Assembly (NCBI GenBank): GCA_024699855.1
Contig: JAMPIQ010000014.1
Span: 1 to 45,056 of the forward strand
DNA from: Aphelenchoides besseyi
Lineage: Eukaryota; Nematoda; Chromadorea; Rhabditida; Aphelenchoididae
Direction of reading: 5' to 3'
Length of the DNA: 45,056 nt
Each line of letters opens with the position of its first letter. Positions within the stretch are counted from its first letter, which is position 1. The notes beneath the pieces are model-generated. The model ran no database searches and was not told where the DNA came from. It worked only from the letters and a program-made list of their open reading frames with translations. A program made the position numbers and the translations under genes. Below, piece after piece: positions 17,197 through 28,961 of this stretch.

Positions 17197-17325
17197 GTGA
17201 AGTGACGGGGGGTGGATGGCGCTTCACGCCTTTCAAAAGCGTCCGCATGACAAACAGCACTGGACAAGTGCATGGCGTTTAAGCCAGAAATTCTGATCTG
17301 GATCGATAAATCTGAAGATTAGAAT

Positions 17326-18255
17326 ATGGCGCCCAATTTCCTCCTCGTTGATGCTGAAAAAGAATTCGATGTCCTGAAAGCGGCGGCGTCGCTGATCCGC
17401 GTGCAGATATTGAAGTTACTGCATGAGGCGAGCGGCCTCAACGTCAACGAAATTGCGCAGAGACTGGAGCTTCCCCAGTCCACCGTTTCCGCCGGCGTGG
17501 CCGTTCTCGAGGAGGCAGGGTTGCTGCGAACCGAAACGCGCAAGGCGCGAAAGGGCAACCAAAAAATATGTTTCGCCACTTGTGACGAACTGATTGTTTC
17601 CTTCCGAAAACCCGAGGCGCCGGTCGCATCAAATTACATCGCGGTCGCTATGCCGCTCGGTCTTTACACCCAAAGTTCGGTAACCGCGCCCTGCGGCATT
17701 TGCTCGCCGGAGGGCATCATCGGCCTTCTCGATGTGCCCGATACATTCATGGATCCGGACCGCATGAAGGCGGCGCTGCTATGGTTGACCTCCGGCTTCG
17801 TGGAATATCAATTTCCCAATAATGCCAAGATTCAAGGCCGGGAAGTCGAAGAAATCGAGTTTTCGATGGAGGTCAGCTCCGAAGTGCCGGGAACGCACAG
17901 CAACTGGCCGTCCGATATTACGCTATCCGTCAACGGCCGGGAAATTGGGGTCTGGACCTCGCCCGGCGACTTCGGCGACAAGCGCGGTGCGTTTACGCCG
18001 GACTGGTGGAAGCTCTCCGGTTCCCAATATGGCATGCTCAAGACCTGGCGCATCACCGCGCAGGGAACCTATGTCGATGGAACCCGGATTTCGGATGTGA
18101 CGCTGGCGGATATCGATCTGACCAGCCACCGTTCCATCCGCCTGCGCATCGAGGTCAAGGCCGATGCAAAACATCCGGGCGGGCTGAATATTTTTGGCCG
18201 CGGCTTCGGGAATTACGATCAGGACATCGTTCTGCGCCTGCGCACCGCAGGCTGA
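17326..18255 (+). CDS. ArsR-type HTH regulator with a large C-terminal domain
   Basis: A 309-residue protein. Residues 12-85 form a winged helix of the ArsR/SmtB kind: FDVLKAAASLIRVQILKLL, then NVNEIAQRLELPQSTVSAGVAVLEEAGLL. The remaining 220 residues lack the ArsR metal motif and form a beta-rich domain (GREVEEIEFSMEVSSEVPG, SIRLRIEVKADAKHPGGLN), suggesting a carbohydrate or other small-molecule sensor. It lies directly before the arabinofuranosidase gene, separated by an AT-rich gap with an inverted repeat. Probably controls the arabinose import/hydrolysis module; inferred from position. Start at 17326 chosen because upstream sequence carries the preceding gene's terminator; ribosome-binding site weak (gaagatta). 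Confidence 0.75.
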   Translation: MAPNFLLVDAEKEFDVLKAAASLIRVQILKLLHEASGLNVNEIAQRLELPQSTVSAGVAVLEEAGLLRTETRKARKGNQKICFATCDELIVSFRKPEAPVASNYIAVAMPLGLYTQSSVTAPCGICSPEGIIGLLDVPDTFMDPDRMKAALLWLTSGFVEYQFPNNAKIQGREVEEIEFSMEVSSEVPGTHSNWPSDITLSVNGREIGVWTSPGDFGDKRGAFTPDWWKLSGSQYGMLKTWRITAQGTYVDGTRISDVTLADIDLTSHRSIRLRIEVKADAKHPGGLNIFGRGFGNYDQDIVLRLRTAG

Positions 18256-18279
18256 TCCAGTCAATTTTCAAAAGTATGA

Positions 18280-19891
<1,612 letters not shown>

Positions 19892-19898
19892 GGCGGCC

Positions 19899-20310
19899 AT
19901 GGGTGTCCGTCTCAACAATGTCGCCAAGTCCTTCGGATCCTTCGCGGCGATCCGGGATGTTTCGATGGAAATCCCAGCCGGCAGCTTCGCGGTCTTCGTG
20001 GGGCCTTCCGGCTGCGGAAAATCCACCCTGTTGCGCATGATCGCCGGCCTTGAGGAAACCAGCGGCGGGCGCATCGCCATCGATGAGCGTGATGTCACCG
20101 CGGTCGAACCGGCGGATCGCGGGGTTGCGATGGTGTTCCAGAACTATGCGCTCTATCCGCATCTGACGGTGTTCGAGAACATGGCGTTCAGCCTGCGTCT
20201 TGCCCGCCGGCCGAAGGCGGAGGTGACGGAGAGGGTGGGCGAGGCCGCGCGAATCCTCCAGCTTGAGGAGCATCTGCACAAACGGCCCTCGCAGCTTTCC
20301 GGCGGCCAGA

Positions 20311-20344
<34 letters not shown>

Positions 20345-20972
20345 GCAGCCGAAGGTCTTCCTGTTCGATGAGCCGCTGTCCAATCTGGACGCCGAACTGC
20401 GGGTGCAGATGCGGCTGGAACTGACCCGGCTTCACCGCAAGCTGGGCGCGACGATGATCTATGTCACGCATGACCAGGTGGAAGCCATGACGCTTGCGGA
20501 CAGGATTTTCGTGCTGAAGGGCGGCATCGTGCAGCAGGCGGGGGCGCCGCTCACCCTTTATGACGATCCGGACAACCGCTTCGTGGCCGGTTTTATCGGA
20601 TCGCCGGCGATGAACTTCCTGCGGGCCGATATCGTCTCCCAAGCGGATGGCATCGTGACGCTCGCGCCCGAGGGCGGGGCAGGGCATTTCAGGGCCCGGC
20701 TTGCCCAGTCCGTTTCCCCCGGCCAACGGGTCGAGATCGGAATTCGGCCGGAGCATCTGACGATTACGGAACAGGGCGCCCTGCCGGTCGTCGTCGAGGT
20801 CGCGGAAGAGCTTGGCGATCTTTCCTACCTCTATACCCGCACCGGAGCCGGGAAAGAAATCATCGTGCAGCGGCAGGGCACGCGGGAAAGGCTGGATGGC
20901 CGGTCGGTATCGCTTACCGCCTCGCCCGACCATGTCCTTGTCTTCGACGATGACGGCAGACGGTTGCGATAG
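19899..20972 (+). CDS. Sugar ABC transporter ATP-binding protein, UgpC/MsmX type
   Basis: Intact 357-residue ATPase. Walker [10 protein letters not shown] (about residue 36), Q-loop [11 protein letters not shown], signature [16 protein letters not shown], Walker [15 protein letters not shown]-loop THDQVEAM, then a C-terminal TOBE regulatory domain ([10 protein letters not shown] onward). It starts 7 nt after the arabinofuranosidase stop, with GGCGGCC-type spacing and no strong ribosome-binding site, so it is probably coupled. It powers the importer whose other subunits follow (binding protein at 21047, permeases at 22395 and 23276). Confidence 0.93.
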
Positions 20973-21046
20973 GCGCGAGGAGGCGTCTTTTCGAAACAGC
21001 AAACCATCCCACAACGGGATGTTCTATCAAACGGGAGGAGTGAACG

Positions 21047-22326
21047 ATGCGACTGATCAAGACATTGCTTGTTGGTGCGGCTCTGGGTCTCAGCGCCCTG
21101 CCGGCTCTCGCGAAGCAGGATATCGTCTGGTGGGACTTTCTGTCGGGCGGTGACGGCGTGCGCATGAAGGCATTGATCGATGCCTTCAACAAGGAACACC
21201 CCGACATCCAGATCAAGGGAACGACGCTCGAATGGGGCGTGCCCTTTTATACCAAGGTGCGCACGGCCTCCGCGGTGGGTGAGGGGCCGGATATCATGAC
21301 CTATCACCTGTCACGCGCGCCGCTCGGCCTTGAAGAAAAAGTGCTGAGCGAAATCACCGAAAAGGATCTCGATGATGCGGGGCTGAAGGCTGGAGACTTC
21401 TTCAGCGCACCCGTGGATGCGGCCACCCAGAACGGCAAACTCTACGCCGTGCCCTTCGATATCCACGCGCTTGTCCTTTATTACAACGCCGATCTTCTCA
21501 AAGGCTCGCCCTATCTCGACGCCGAGGGCAAGCTGACCGGCATCAAGACGATCGAGGATTTCGAGAAGGCGCTGGCCTGGGCGAAGGACAATGGCGTTGA
21601 GACGCCGATCACCTATCAATCGGGTGGCGAAGGCGGGGTGTGGCGCGTCTTTTATACGCTGCTGTCGCAACAGGGCGGCGAACTCGTCACTGAAAAAGAG
21701 GTTCTCGCCGACGACAATGCCGAAAAGGCGGCAAAGGCCATCGAGACCATGTCCAGATGGCGGGAGAACGGCTGGGCCCCGGAACAGGCGGAATATGAAG
21801 CCTCGGTGGCGCTGTTTTCCGCCGGCAAATCCGCGTTCCAGCTAAACGGCGTCTGGGAAGTTCCGACCTACAAGGATCTGGAAAAGAACGGCAAGCTCGG
21901 CTTCAAATGGAGTGCGGTGGAAGTGCCGCCGCTGATGGGCAAGCGCGCCACCTGGGCGGATTCCCATGCTTTCGCCATTCCGAATGAAGGTGACAAAACG
22001 GTCTCCGGCGAAAAACGCGCTGCGGTGATGAAGGTGATCGGCTGGATGGAAAAAAAACACACGCCCTCAGCTGGGCCGATGCCGGGCATATTCCGGCTTA
22101 CAAGTCCATCACCGAAAGCAGCGAATACAAGGCGATGCAGCCGAATGCCACCTATGCCTCGCTGGCGGAAGCGGCGGTGTTCGATCCGAAGACCACCATA
22201 ACCGGGGTCGCTTCCCCCGCCTATGACGCCGCTCTCAACGTCATCGCCCCTGCCATTCAGGGTTTCATGAGCAGCACCGACGCCGTGGAGCAGATCAAGG
22301 ATGAGCTGCAGGGCAAGCTCAAGTAA
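21047..22326 (+). CDS. Sugar ABC transporter substrate-binding protein (frame break at 22050-22057)
   Basis: Exported binding protein of about 426 residues. A classical signal peptide covers residues 1-22 (MRLIKTLLVGAALGLSALPALA), with the mature start at KQDIVWWDFLSGG. The mature protein has family-1 features (TYHLSRAPLGLEEK, LYAVPFDIHALVLYYNADLL). The frame breaks in an eight-A run (22050-22057); either one base is missing or two are extra. The C-terminus (WADAGHIPAYKS to DELQGKLK) resumes in the other frame and ends at 22326. Strong ribosome-binding site (GGGAGGAG). Likely binds arabinose-containing oligosaccharides, given the adjacent GH51 enzyme; inferred. Confidence 0.87.
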
Positions 22327-22330
22327 TCGA

Positions 22331-22367
22331 CAGCCTGCCCTCCGGTTTGAGGCCGTAGGGCAGGCTG
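22331..22367 (+). other. Intra-operonic stem-loop after the binding-protein gene
   Basis: An 11-bp perfect stem (cagcctgccct 22331-22341 with agggcaggctg 22357-22367) starts 5 nt after the stop codon, with a 15-nt loop. No T-run follows, so read-through to the permeases is expected. Such structures commonly protect the upstream message and raise binding-protein levels over membrane subunits. Confidence 0.6.
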
Positions 22368-22394
22368 CAATGCGCAAGCTCCCGGAGACATTCC

Positions 22395-23279
22395 ATGGCA
22401 ATGATTGAAAACCGGCGCAAGAAATCGCTGATCGCGCTGTCGATGGTGACGCCGTTCGTTCTGGTCTTCACCACCTTCTTTCTTTATCCGCTGATAGAGA
22501 TGGTACGCATGAGCTTCACCGATGCGCCGCTGATCGGTGAGGGAAACTGGGTCGGCCTGGAGAATTACGCGAAACTGCTGGGCGACCGCCTGTTCGTCAC
22601 CTCGCTCAAGAACAACGGCTATTTCGTGCTTTTGACCGTCGTGCCCACGACCGTCATCGCCCTGATGATCGCTCTCGCCATCAGCCGCCTTTCGGGCGTG
22701 AAGCAGACGATTGCCATGAGCCTGTTTTTCCTGCCCTATGTGCTGCCGGTTTCGGTCGTCACCGAAATCTGGGCGTGGATGCTCGATCTGCAGTTCGGCA
22801 TTCTCCAGCCGGTCATATCGCTGCTGGCGGGCAAACCCGTCGCCGTTTTCAAGAACCCCTACTGGGTCATGCCGATGGTCGCCGTCGTCACCATCTGGTG
22901 GACGAACGGCTTTAATGTGCTCCTCTTCATTGCCGGGTTGCGGAACATACCGGCCGAGCTTTATGAGGCGGCGGCTCTGGATGGCGCGACGACCTGGCAG
23001 CGCTTCCGCCGCGTCACCTGGCCGCTTCTGTGGCCGGTGACGGCGCTGGTGCTGACGCTGCAACTGATCCTGCAACTGAAGATATTCGACCAGATCTATC
23101 TCTTAAGCGGCGGCGGGCCGTTCAATTCCAGCTTCGTTCTGCTTCTCAAGGTCTATCGCGAGGCCTTCCAGATGAACAATGGCGGTTATGCGTCTGCCGT
23201 CGCGACGGTGCTTTTCCTGCTGATCGTCATCGTTTCCGTTTTCCAGTTCCAGCTGCTGCGCATCCGGAGGAATTCATGA
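22395..23279 (+). CDS. Sugar ABC transporter permease, MalF/UgpA type
   Basis: Intact 294-residue inner-membrane permease with six predicted helices, beginning LIALSMVTPFVLVFTTFFLYPL. The EAA loop is ELYEAAALDGATTWQRFRRVTWPLL at about residues 190-214. It follows the binding-protein gene after a stem-loop and overlaps the next permease by ATGA at its stop. Ribosome-binding site is modest (ccggaga). Forms the channel with the product of 23276-24104. Confidence 0.92.
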   Translation: MAMIENRRKKSLIALSMVTPFVLVFTTFFLYPLIEMVRMSFTDAPLIGEGNWVGLENYAKLLGDRLFVTSLKNNGYFVLLTVVPTTVIALMIALAISRLSGVKQTIAMSLFFLPYVLPVSVVTEIWAWMLDLQFGILQPVISLLAGKPVAVFKNPYWVMPMVAVVTIWWTNGFNVLLFIAGLRNIPAELYEAAALDGATTWQRFRRVTWPLLWPVTALVLTLQLILQLKIFDQIYLLSGGGPFNSSFVLLLKVYREAFQMNNGGYASAVATVLFLLIVIVSVFQFQLLRIRRNS

Positions 23280-24104
23280 GCCCGATGAGAAAACTCGAGA
23301 ACCTCGTTCTGACGCTGCTGACTTTTTCGGCGGCCCTCGTCTGGATTTTTCCGCTCTACTGGAGCTTCGTCACCTCGCTTCGCGCCGATGAGAACGTTGC
23401 CGGCAACATGTCGCTTTTGCCGGACGAGTTCCGCCTCGGCGCTTATTTTAATGCGATATTCAATACCCGGCTGATGACCTGGTATGTGAACTCCATCGGC
23501 GTCGCCGTCATCGTCACGATCTCGGTGCTGTTCATTTCCATGCTCTGCGCCTATGCGCTGTCGCAGATACGCTTTCCGGGCAGGCGGCTGCTTTATGGCA
23601 TAGTGCTGGCAAGCTTCATGGTGCCGGCGCAAACGCTGGTCGTCACCCAGTTCATCCTGATGAAGAACCTCAACCTCATCAACACCTGGGCGGGCATCAT
23701 CCTGCCGCAGTTGATCACGCCCATCGTCATCATCGTCTACAAGCAGTTTTTTCGACAGCGTGCCGAAGGAGATGCGCGAAGCGGTGGTGCTGGATGGCGG
23801 CGGCGAATACACGATCCTGTTCCGGGTCTATCTGCCGCTCAACTGGGGCATCACGACCGCCATGGCGATCGTGACCTTCATTACGGTATGGAACGCCTTC
23901 TTCTGGCCTTTCCTCGTGGTCACTTCCGAAAACATGATGACGATCCCGGTCGGCATCACCCAGGTCAACGACGCTTTCGGCGTCGCCTATGCGCGGCTGA
24001 TGGCTGTCGCCATGCTGGCGGCCCTGCCGGTCATCATCGCCTATGTCATCTTCCAGCGGCGCGTGACGGAGGCGATCATGATTTCGTCGGGTGTGAAGGG
24101 GTGA
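23276..24104 (+). CDS. Sugar ABC transporter permease, MalG/UgpE type (frame break at 23747-23752)
   Basis: About 275 residues, six predicted helices. The N-terminus is MSPMRKLENLVLTLLTFSAALVWIFPLY; the EAA loop (PKEMREAVVLDGGGEYTIL) follows the break. The TTTTTT run at 23747-23752 contains one extra T, after which the protein continues in the next frame and ends ISSGVKG at 24104. The start overlaps the upstream permease stop and has GGAGG in front. Last gene of the arabinose importer operon, and convergent with the monooxygenase gene 20 nt away. Confidence 0.87.
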
Positions 24105-24124
24105 GTGGGCATTGTGCAGGGCGG

Positions 24125-25535
24125 TCAGTACCTCGTTCTTGAGACTGGAGAGCTGTGGCGCGAAAAATCTCCGTACCGGGAGCGCAATCGGCGCGACGGC
24201 GCTTCATTCAGGTGAAAAAAACGATTGGCTGGTCGTTGCAGGCCAAGATGGTCGCGCAATGTCGGCCCCTCATAGTCCCTGCGGAACAGCCCGCGCCTTT
24301 GCAGTTCCGGCACTACCTTCGTCGTGAAGTCGTCGAGGCCGGCAGGCAGGAAAGGGAAGGTGATATTGAAACCGTCCGAACCCTCTTCATGGAGCCATTG
24401 CTCCATCTCGTCGGCGATGGTCTTTGGCGTACCGACGAAGGCAAGACCCGCATAACCGCCCAGCCGCTGGGCAAGCTGACGCACCGTCAGGCCCTCGCTT
24501 CGGGCAAGCTCGATCACCCTTTCGCGGCTGGATTTGCTGGCGTTCGTTTCCGGAATATCAGGCAGGGGGCCGTCGGGATCGAAGCCGGAAACATCGTGGC
24601 CGAGCGCAATCGAGAGCGAGGCGATTGCGCTGTCATAATGGACGAGACTGTCGAGCCGGGCGCGTTTGGCCTTCGCCTCTTCAACGCTGTCGCCGACGAG
24701 AACGAAAGCGCCCGGCAGGATGACAATTCCGTCGCGTGAACGGCCAGCGGCGACGGTCCTGTCCTTGACGTCCTTTATAAAAAGCCTTGCCCGCCGCAAG
24801 CGTGGGTGTTGCGGCAAAAACCACCTCTGCCGTCTCGGCGGCAAGCTGGCGTCCCGGCTCGGAAGCTCCGGCCTGCACGATGACGGGCCAGCCCTGCACC
24901 GGGCGCGCGATGTTGAGCGGCCCGCGCACGGAAAATTCAGGTCCCTTGTGGCCCAGCACATGCATCTTTTCGGGATCGAAGAACAGGCCGCTGTCGACAT
25001 CGCGGATAAAGGCGTCGTCGGAAAAGGAATCCCAGAGACCGGTGACGACATCGTAAAATTCCCGCGCGCGGCCATAGCGCTCGGCATGATCCGGCTGTTC
25101 CTCGCGGCCGAAGTTCCGGGCCGCGTCGGGATTTGACGTGGTGACGATGTTCCAGCCGGCGCGACCGTTGCTGAGGTGATCGAGCGAGGCGAAACGCCGG
25201 GCGACGTGATATGGCTCATCGAAGGTGGTGGAGGCGGTGGCGACCAGCCCGATGCGGGAGGTGACGGCGGCGAGCGCCGAAAGCAGGGTGAAGGGCTCGA
25301 AGGAGGTGACGGTGTGGCTGCGGCGCAGCGCCTCGGTGGGCATGTTCAGCACCGCCAGATGATCGGCCATGAAGAAGGCATCGAACTTCGCGGCCTCGAG
25401 CTGTTGCGCGAAGCGCGCCAGATGGGCGAAATTGAGATTCGCATCGGGGAAGGCGCCCGGATAACGCCATGCGCCCGTGTGGAGACTGACGGGCCGCATG
25501 AAGGCGCCGAGATGCAGTTTGCGATCATTTGCCAT
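24125..25535 (-). CDS. LLM-class flavin-dependent monooxygenase, NtaA/SnaA/DszA type (frame break near 24780)
   Basis: Bacterial luciferase-fold enzyme of about 469 residues using reduced FMN from a separate reductase. Typical blocks: FDAFFMADHLAVLN (N-terminal), SHTVTSFEPFTLLSALAAVT, HLSNGRAGWNIVTTSNPDAARNFG, and LRDHLGLQRPANRF at the C-terminus. The frame breaks in the A5 run 24779-24783; the C-terminal third is intact in the other frame (FIKDVKDRT onward). Family members oxidise aminopolycarboxylates, sulfonates, dibenzothiophene sulfone or similar xenobiotics; the substrate here is unknown. It is flanked by unrelated transporters and is probably transcribed alone from the AT-rich region upstream (about 25800-25840). 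The C-terminal tail beyond ANRF looks longer than usual. Confidence 0.85.
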
Positions 25536-25941
25536 TGGGCTTCACTTTCGTCGATGTTTTGGCTTGCGCGGCGCGTTTGCCGCAGGCAGGCCTTTGCTCG
25601 TCGCGACGATATCCCCGCCGGGGGATTGGCGCGGCAAAGACTATTCCGATTATGATTTCCGAACCGAAAGATTTTTGCTGAAATTCTGCATCTGGCGATG
25701 ATCCCGTGGCGGTAGCCGCTCGGTCATCTTTGAAGTGCAACGGCGCAGTGGCCGCGGCAAGACAGTTGACGGTGGATGCTTTCGCTGTCAAATTTCCATG
25801 AAAAAATATATAATATTCAATATATTAAATAGGTTTTCTGATGTGATTTATCCGACTTGATCAGTCATTCGACACCATCGCTTCCGGAGCCGGTGCGGGT
25901 GGACTATATCCGAAACCGCACCGGAGGCATCTTACGCGGGC
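25536..25941. other. 406-nt intergenic region with an AT-rich promoter-like segment
   Basis: No convincing gene. The segment 25798-25842 is strikingly AT-rich (runs such as aaaaaatatataatattc), the sharpest composition change nearby, and is a good candidate promoter for the monooxygenase on the minus strand. Near the other end, a 9-bp stem (ccggtgcgg 25890-25898 with ccgcaccgg 25916-25924) lies 18 nt beyond the ugpC stop and may mark the 3' end of the ugp transcript. Confidence 0.4.
25890..25924 (-). terminator. Stem-loop at the 3' end of the ugp operon
   Basis: A perfect 9-bp GC-rich stem (ccggtgcgg with ccgcaccgg) has a 17-nt loop and lies 18 nt after the ugpC stop codon at 25942. No U-run is present on the minus strand, so it may be a factor-dependent terminator or a 3'-end stabiliser. 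Confidence 0.4.
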
Positions 25942-26565
25942 CTAAACCGCCAGCAGTTTCTCGTTGCCGATGCGGGTGGTTTCGACGGCGCCCTCGGTTT
26001 CGATCCGTTTTCCCGTGGCCGGATCGAAGAAATGAAGGTGGGCGGCGGGGAGATCGAGGTGGATGCGCTGGCCGGGTTTCACCGAAAGGTCCTCACCGAT
26101 GGCGGCGGAGAAGGTCTCGCCGGCGATATCGGCATGGACGATGCGGCCGGAGCCCAGTTCTTCGACAAAATCCACAACTGCCGGCACGCCGGCGCCATCC
26201 GTGCTGACCACGCACTGTTCCGGGCGGATGCCGACGGTCACGTCGCGGCCGCGCAGTTCCAGCGCGGTTTCGGGGAAGAGCTTTACGGGCGTGCCATGCA
26301 GCATCACGGCGGGGGATTCCACTTCCACCCTCGTGTTGAACAGGTTCATGGCAGGCGAGCCGATGAAAGAGGCAACGAAGGTGCTGGCCGGGCGGTGATA
26401 GATATCCAGCGGATGGCCGACCTGCTCAACATTGCCCCTGTTCATCACCACCAGCCGGTCGGCCAGCGTCATGGCCTCCACCTGATCGTGGGTGACGAAA
26501 ATGGAGGTGGCGGAGAGGCGCTGGTGCAGCTTGCGGATTTCCGCGCGCATGGTCACGCGCAGCTT

Positions 26566-26598
<33 letters not shown>

Positions 26599-27064
26599 AA
26601 ACACTGCAGGTTCGCGGATGATGGCGCGGGCCATGGCGACGCGCTGGCGCTGGCCGCCGGAAAGGGCCGCGGGCTTGCGCTCAAGATAATCGGAAAGGCC
26701 GACGATCTTTGCGGTCTCCTCGATGCGGCGCTGGCGTTCGGCCTTCGGGAACGCCCGCGACCTTCAGCGCATAGCCGATATTGCCGGCCACCGACATATG
26801 CGGATAAAGCGCGTAGTTCTGGAACACCATGGCGCAGCCACGCTCGCGCGGTTCCAGCGTGTTGACCACCCGCCCGCCAATGGCGATCTCGCCGGAGGTG
26901 ATGTCCTCCAGACCGGCGATCATGCGCAGAAGCGTGGATTTGCCGCAGCCCGACGGGCCGAGGATGACGACGAATTCGCCGGAGTCGAAGGTGAGGTCCA
27001 CGCCGTGCAGGGTGGGCGTCTTGCCATAGGATTTGCGGACCTGACGGATATCGATCTGAGCCAT
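25942..27064 (-). CDS. ugpC: UgpC, glycerol-3-phosphate ABC transporter ATP-binding protein (frame break near 26748)
   Basis: Cytoplasmic ATPase of the sn-glycerol-3-phosphate importer, about 373 residues as corrected. Walker [10 protein letters not shown] (about residue 38), Q-loop [11 protein letters not shown], signature [16 protein letters not shown], Walker [15 protein letters not shown]-loop VTHDQVEAM, and a TOBE domain. The GGG run at 26747-26749 carries one extra base that splits the gene into N- and C-terminal frames. Identity as UgpC rests on position: it closes a minus-strand ugpB-ugpA-ugpE-ugpC operon in the canonical order. ATPases of this family are partly interchangeable between importers. 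Confidence 0.85.
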
Positions 27065-27096
27065 GATGGGAAACCTTGTTGTTGAAAGCCGCGCTG

Positions 27097-27981
27097 TTAC
27101 TTGTCGGACGATACGAGGCCGCGGACGAACCAGCGTTGCAGGAAGGCCACGACGAGAAGCGGCGGCAGGATGATGATGAGGGAACCGGCCAGCGTGACGT
27201 TCCAGTCCGGCGTGCCGTCATCGGCGGGCAGAAGCGCGCGCAGCGACATCATCACCGTCTTGTAGGACGGATCGGTGATCATCAGCAGCGGCCACAGATA
27301 CTGGTTCCAGGCGTAAACGAACATGATGGTGGTGAGCGCCAGCATGTTGGTGCGCGACAGCGGCAGCAGCATGTCCACGAAGAAACGCGCCGCACCCGAA
27401 CCGTCCATGCGCGCGGCCTCCGCCAGCTCGTCCGGGATCGTCATGAAGAACTGCCGGTAGAGAAAGGTGCCGGTGGCGGTGGCGATCAGCGGCAGGGTGA
27501 GGCCGGCATAGGAGTTCAGCAGGTTCCATTCCAACGTGACCTCGATGCCGAACAGGCCGAGGATGGAGCGGAACGGTTGGAACAGATCGGCGGCGACGGA
27601 ATAGGTCGGCACCACGCGCACTTCGAGCGGCAGCATCAGGGTGATGAACACCGTCCAGAAGAACAGATGCCTGAGCGGCGAACGGAAGAACACGATGGCG
27701 AAGGCGGTGAAGGCCGAGAGGGCCACCTTGCCGACGGTCACCAGCGTCGCCATGATGATACTGTTGAGGAGGGCGTTGCCAAGATTGGCGCGTTGCCAGG
27801 CCGCCTGCGCATTGGTGAAGAATTCGCCCTGCGGCATGAAGCTGAAGGGGACGCTGTTGACCTGCTGGACCGACTGGCTGGCGCCCGAAATGACGACGAT
27901 GAAAGGGCCGATGAGCAGGACGAAGCCGGCCACCATGATCGCATAGGTCAGGGCGTCGGCATAGGGTGTGCGCTGGATCAT
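27097..27981 (-). CDS. ugpE: UgpE, glycerol-3-phosphate ABC transporter permease
   Basis: Intact 294-residue inner-membrane permease with six predicted helices ([19 protein letters not shown] is helix 1). EAA loop: [26 protein letters not shown]. The C-terminus [15 protein letters not shown] matches the UgpE/MalG pattern. It lies 7 nt after ugpA and 32 nt before ugpC. Together with UgpA it forms the channel for sn-glycerol-3-phosphate and glycerophosphodiesters. Confidence 0.88.
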   Translation of the reverse strand: MIQRTPYADALTYAIMVAGFVLLIGPFIVVISGASQSVQQVNSVPFSFMPQGEFFTNAQAAWQRANLGNALLNSIIMATLVTVGKVALSAFTAFAIVFFRSPLRHLFFWTVFITLMLPLEVRVVPTYSVAADLFQPFRSILGLFGIEVTLEWNLLNSYAGLTLPLIATATGTFLYRQFFMTIPDELAEAARMDGSGAARFFVDMLLPLSRTNMLALTTIMFVYAWNQYLWPLLMITDPSYKTVMMSLRALLPADDGTPDWNVTLAGSLIIILPPLLVVAFLQRWFVRGLVSSDK

Positions 27982-27988
27982 CGCGGCC

Positions 27989-28879
27989 TCACTTGTAATG
28001 GACTTGCCGCTCGACGAAGCGGAACTGGATGAAGGTGAAGACCATGATGAGGCCGATGAGGACGAGGCTCTGGGCAGAGGCGCCGGAATAGTTCAGCCCC
28101 TCGAAGGCCTCGCTGACGATGCGGTAGACCATCACTTCGGTGGCGTGGTTGGGGCCGCCCTCGGTGGTGGAGGCGACGATGCCGAACGTATCGGCGCCGA
28201 CGAAACCCTCGGTCATCATGATGACGGTGAGGAAGAACAGGGTGGGTGCAAGCAGCGGCACCTGAATGTCGATGGCGCGGCGAATGGGCCCGGAACCGTC
28301 CATGGCGGCGGCCTCGGTCAGCGAACGCGGCACGGATTGCAGGCCGGCGAACAGGAAGATGAAGGTGTAACCCGCCCATTTCCAGATGAAGATGACGATG
28401 ACGAGGATGAGCGCGTGCTCGCCATATTTGGCCGGGTTCCAGATATCGGGCCACCAGGCATTCAGCGATGCGGCGATGCCGCGTTCCGGCGACAGGATGA
28501 AGCGGAAGGCCATGCCGGCGGCGGGACCGGCAATCGCATAGGGCAGGATATAAAGCACCCGGAAAAAGCCGGAGCCGGGAAGCTGGCGATCGACCGCAAG
28601 GGCGAGCACAAGGCCGATGAGGATCGCGAAAAACGGCCCGGCGACCGCAAAGATCAGGCTGGTGAGGATCGACTGCCAATAGAGCGGATCGCCGAAGGTT
28701 TCGATGAAATTGGCTAAACCGACAAATTCCGCCTGGCCGCCGAAGGGCGGCTCCAGGGTGAATGCCCAGTTCAGCACTGCCGCAACCGGCCAATAGAAGA
28801 ACAGAAGGATAAGCAGAAACTGCGGCAGGGCGAAGAGCACAGGCAGCCATGTGCTTTTGAAGACGGTACGCTTTTCCAT
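27989..28879 (-). CDS. ugpA: UgpA, glycerol-3-phosphate ABC transporter permease
   Basis: Intact 296-residue inner-membrane permease. The N-terminus MEKRTVFKSTWLPVLFALPQ is followed by six predicted helices. The EAA loop is RSLTEAAAMDGSGPIRRAI, and the FGIVASTTEGGPNHATEVMVYRI segment is typical of UgpA. It lies downstream of ugpB with an 82-nt gap holding a stem-loop. Start at 28879; upstream sequence ctccaatgg gives only a modest ribosome-binding site. Confidence 0.9.
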   Translation of the reverse strand: MEKRTVFKSTWLPVLFALPQFLLILLFFYWPVAAVLNWAFTLEPPFGGQAEFVGLANFIETFGDPLYWQSILTSLIFAVAGPFFAILIGLVLALAVDRQLPGSGFFRVLYILPYAIAGPAAGMAFRFILSPERGIAASLNAWWPDIWNPAKYGEHALILVIVIFIWKWAGYTFIFLFAGLQSVPRSLTEAAAMDGSGPIRRAIDIQVPLLAPTLFFLTVIMMTEGFVGADTFGIVASTTEGGPNHATEVMVYRIVSEAFEGLNYSGASAQSLVLIGLIMVFTFIQFRFVERQVHYK

Positions 28880-28909
28880 TGGAGTCCGGCAGAGTTCGAG
28901 ATTTCGGCA

Positions 28910-28939
28910 GGCCTGCCCGAACGACTGTCCGGACAGGCC
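28910..28939 (-). other. Intra-operonic stem-loop between ugpB and ugpA
   Basis: A 10-bp stem with one G-T pair (ggcctgcccg 28910-28919 with cggacaggcc 28930-28939) and a 10-nt loop, between the ugpB stop at 28962 and the ugpA start. It has no U-run. Its position matches that of the stem-loop after the binding-protein gene at 22331, and both probably protect the binding-protein message. Confidence 0.55.
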
Positions 28940-28961
28940 TTTGACGGCGATGAAAGAACGC

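Noticed and set aside
17168..17325. Possible small RNA gene after the terminator
   Set aside because: I found no promoter plus second terminator in this gap; it is adequately explained as the regulator gene's leader.
27076..28717. Plus-strand frames rich in Asp, Glu, Gly, His and Gln
   Set aside because: Antisense of ugpE and ugpA. The strange composition is what hydrophobic permease codons give when read in reverse.
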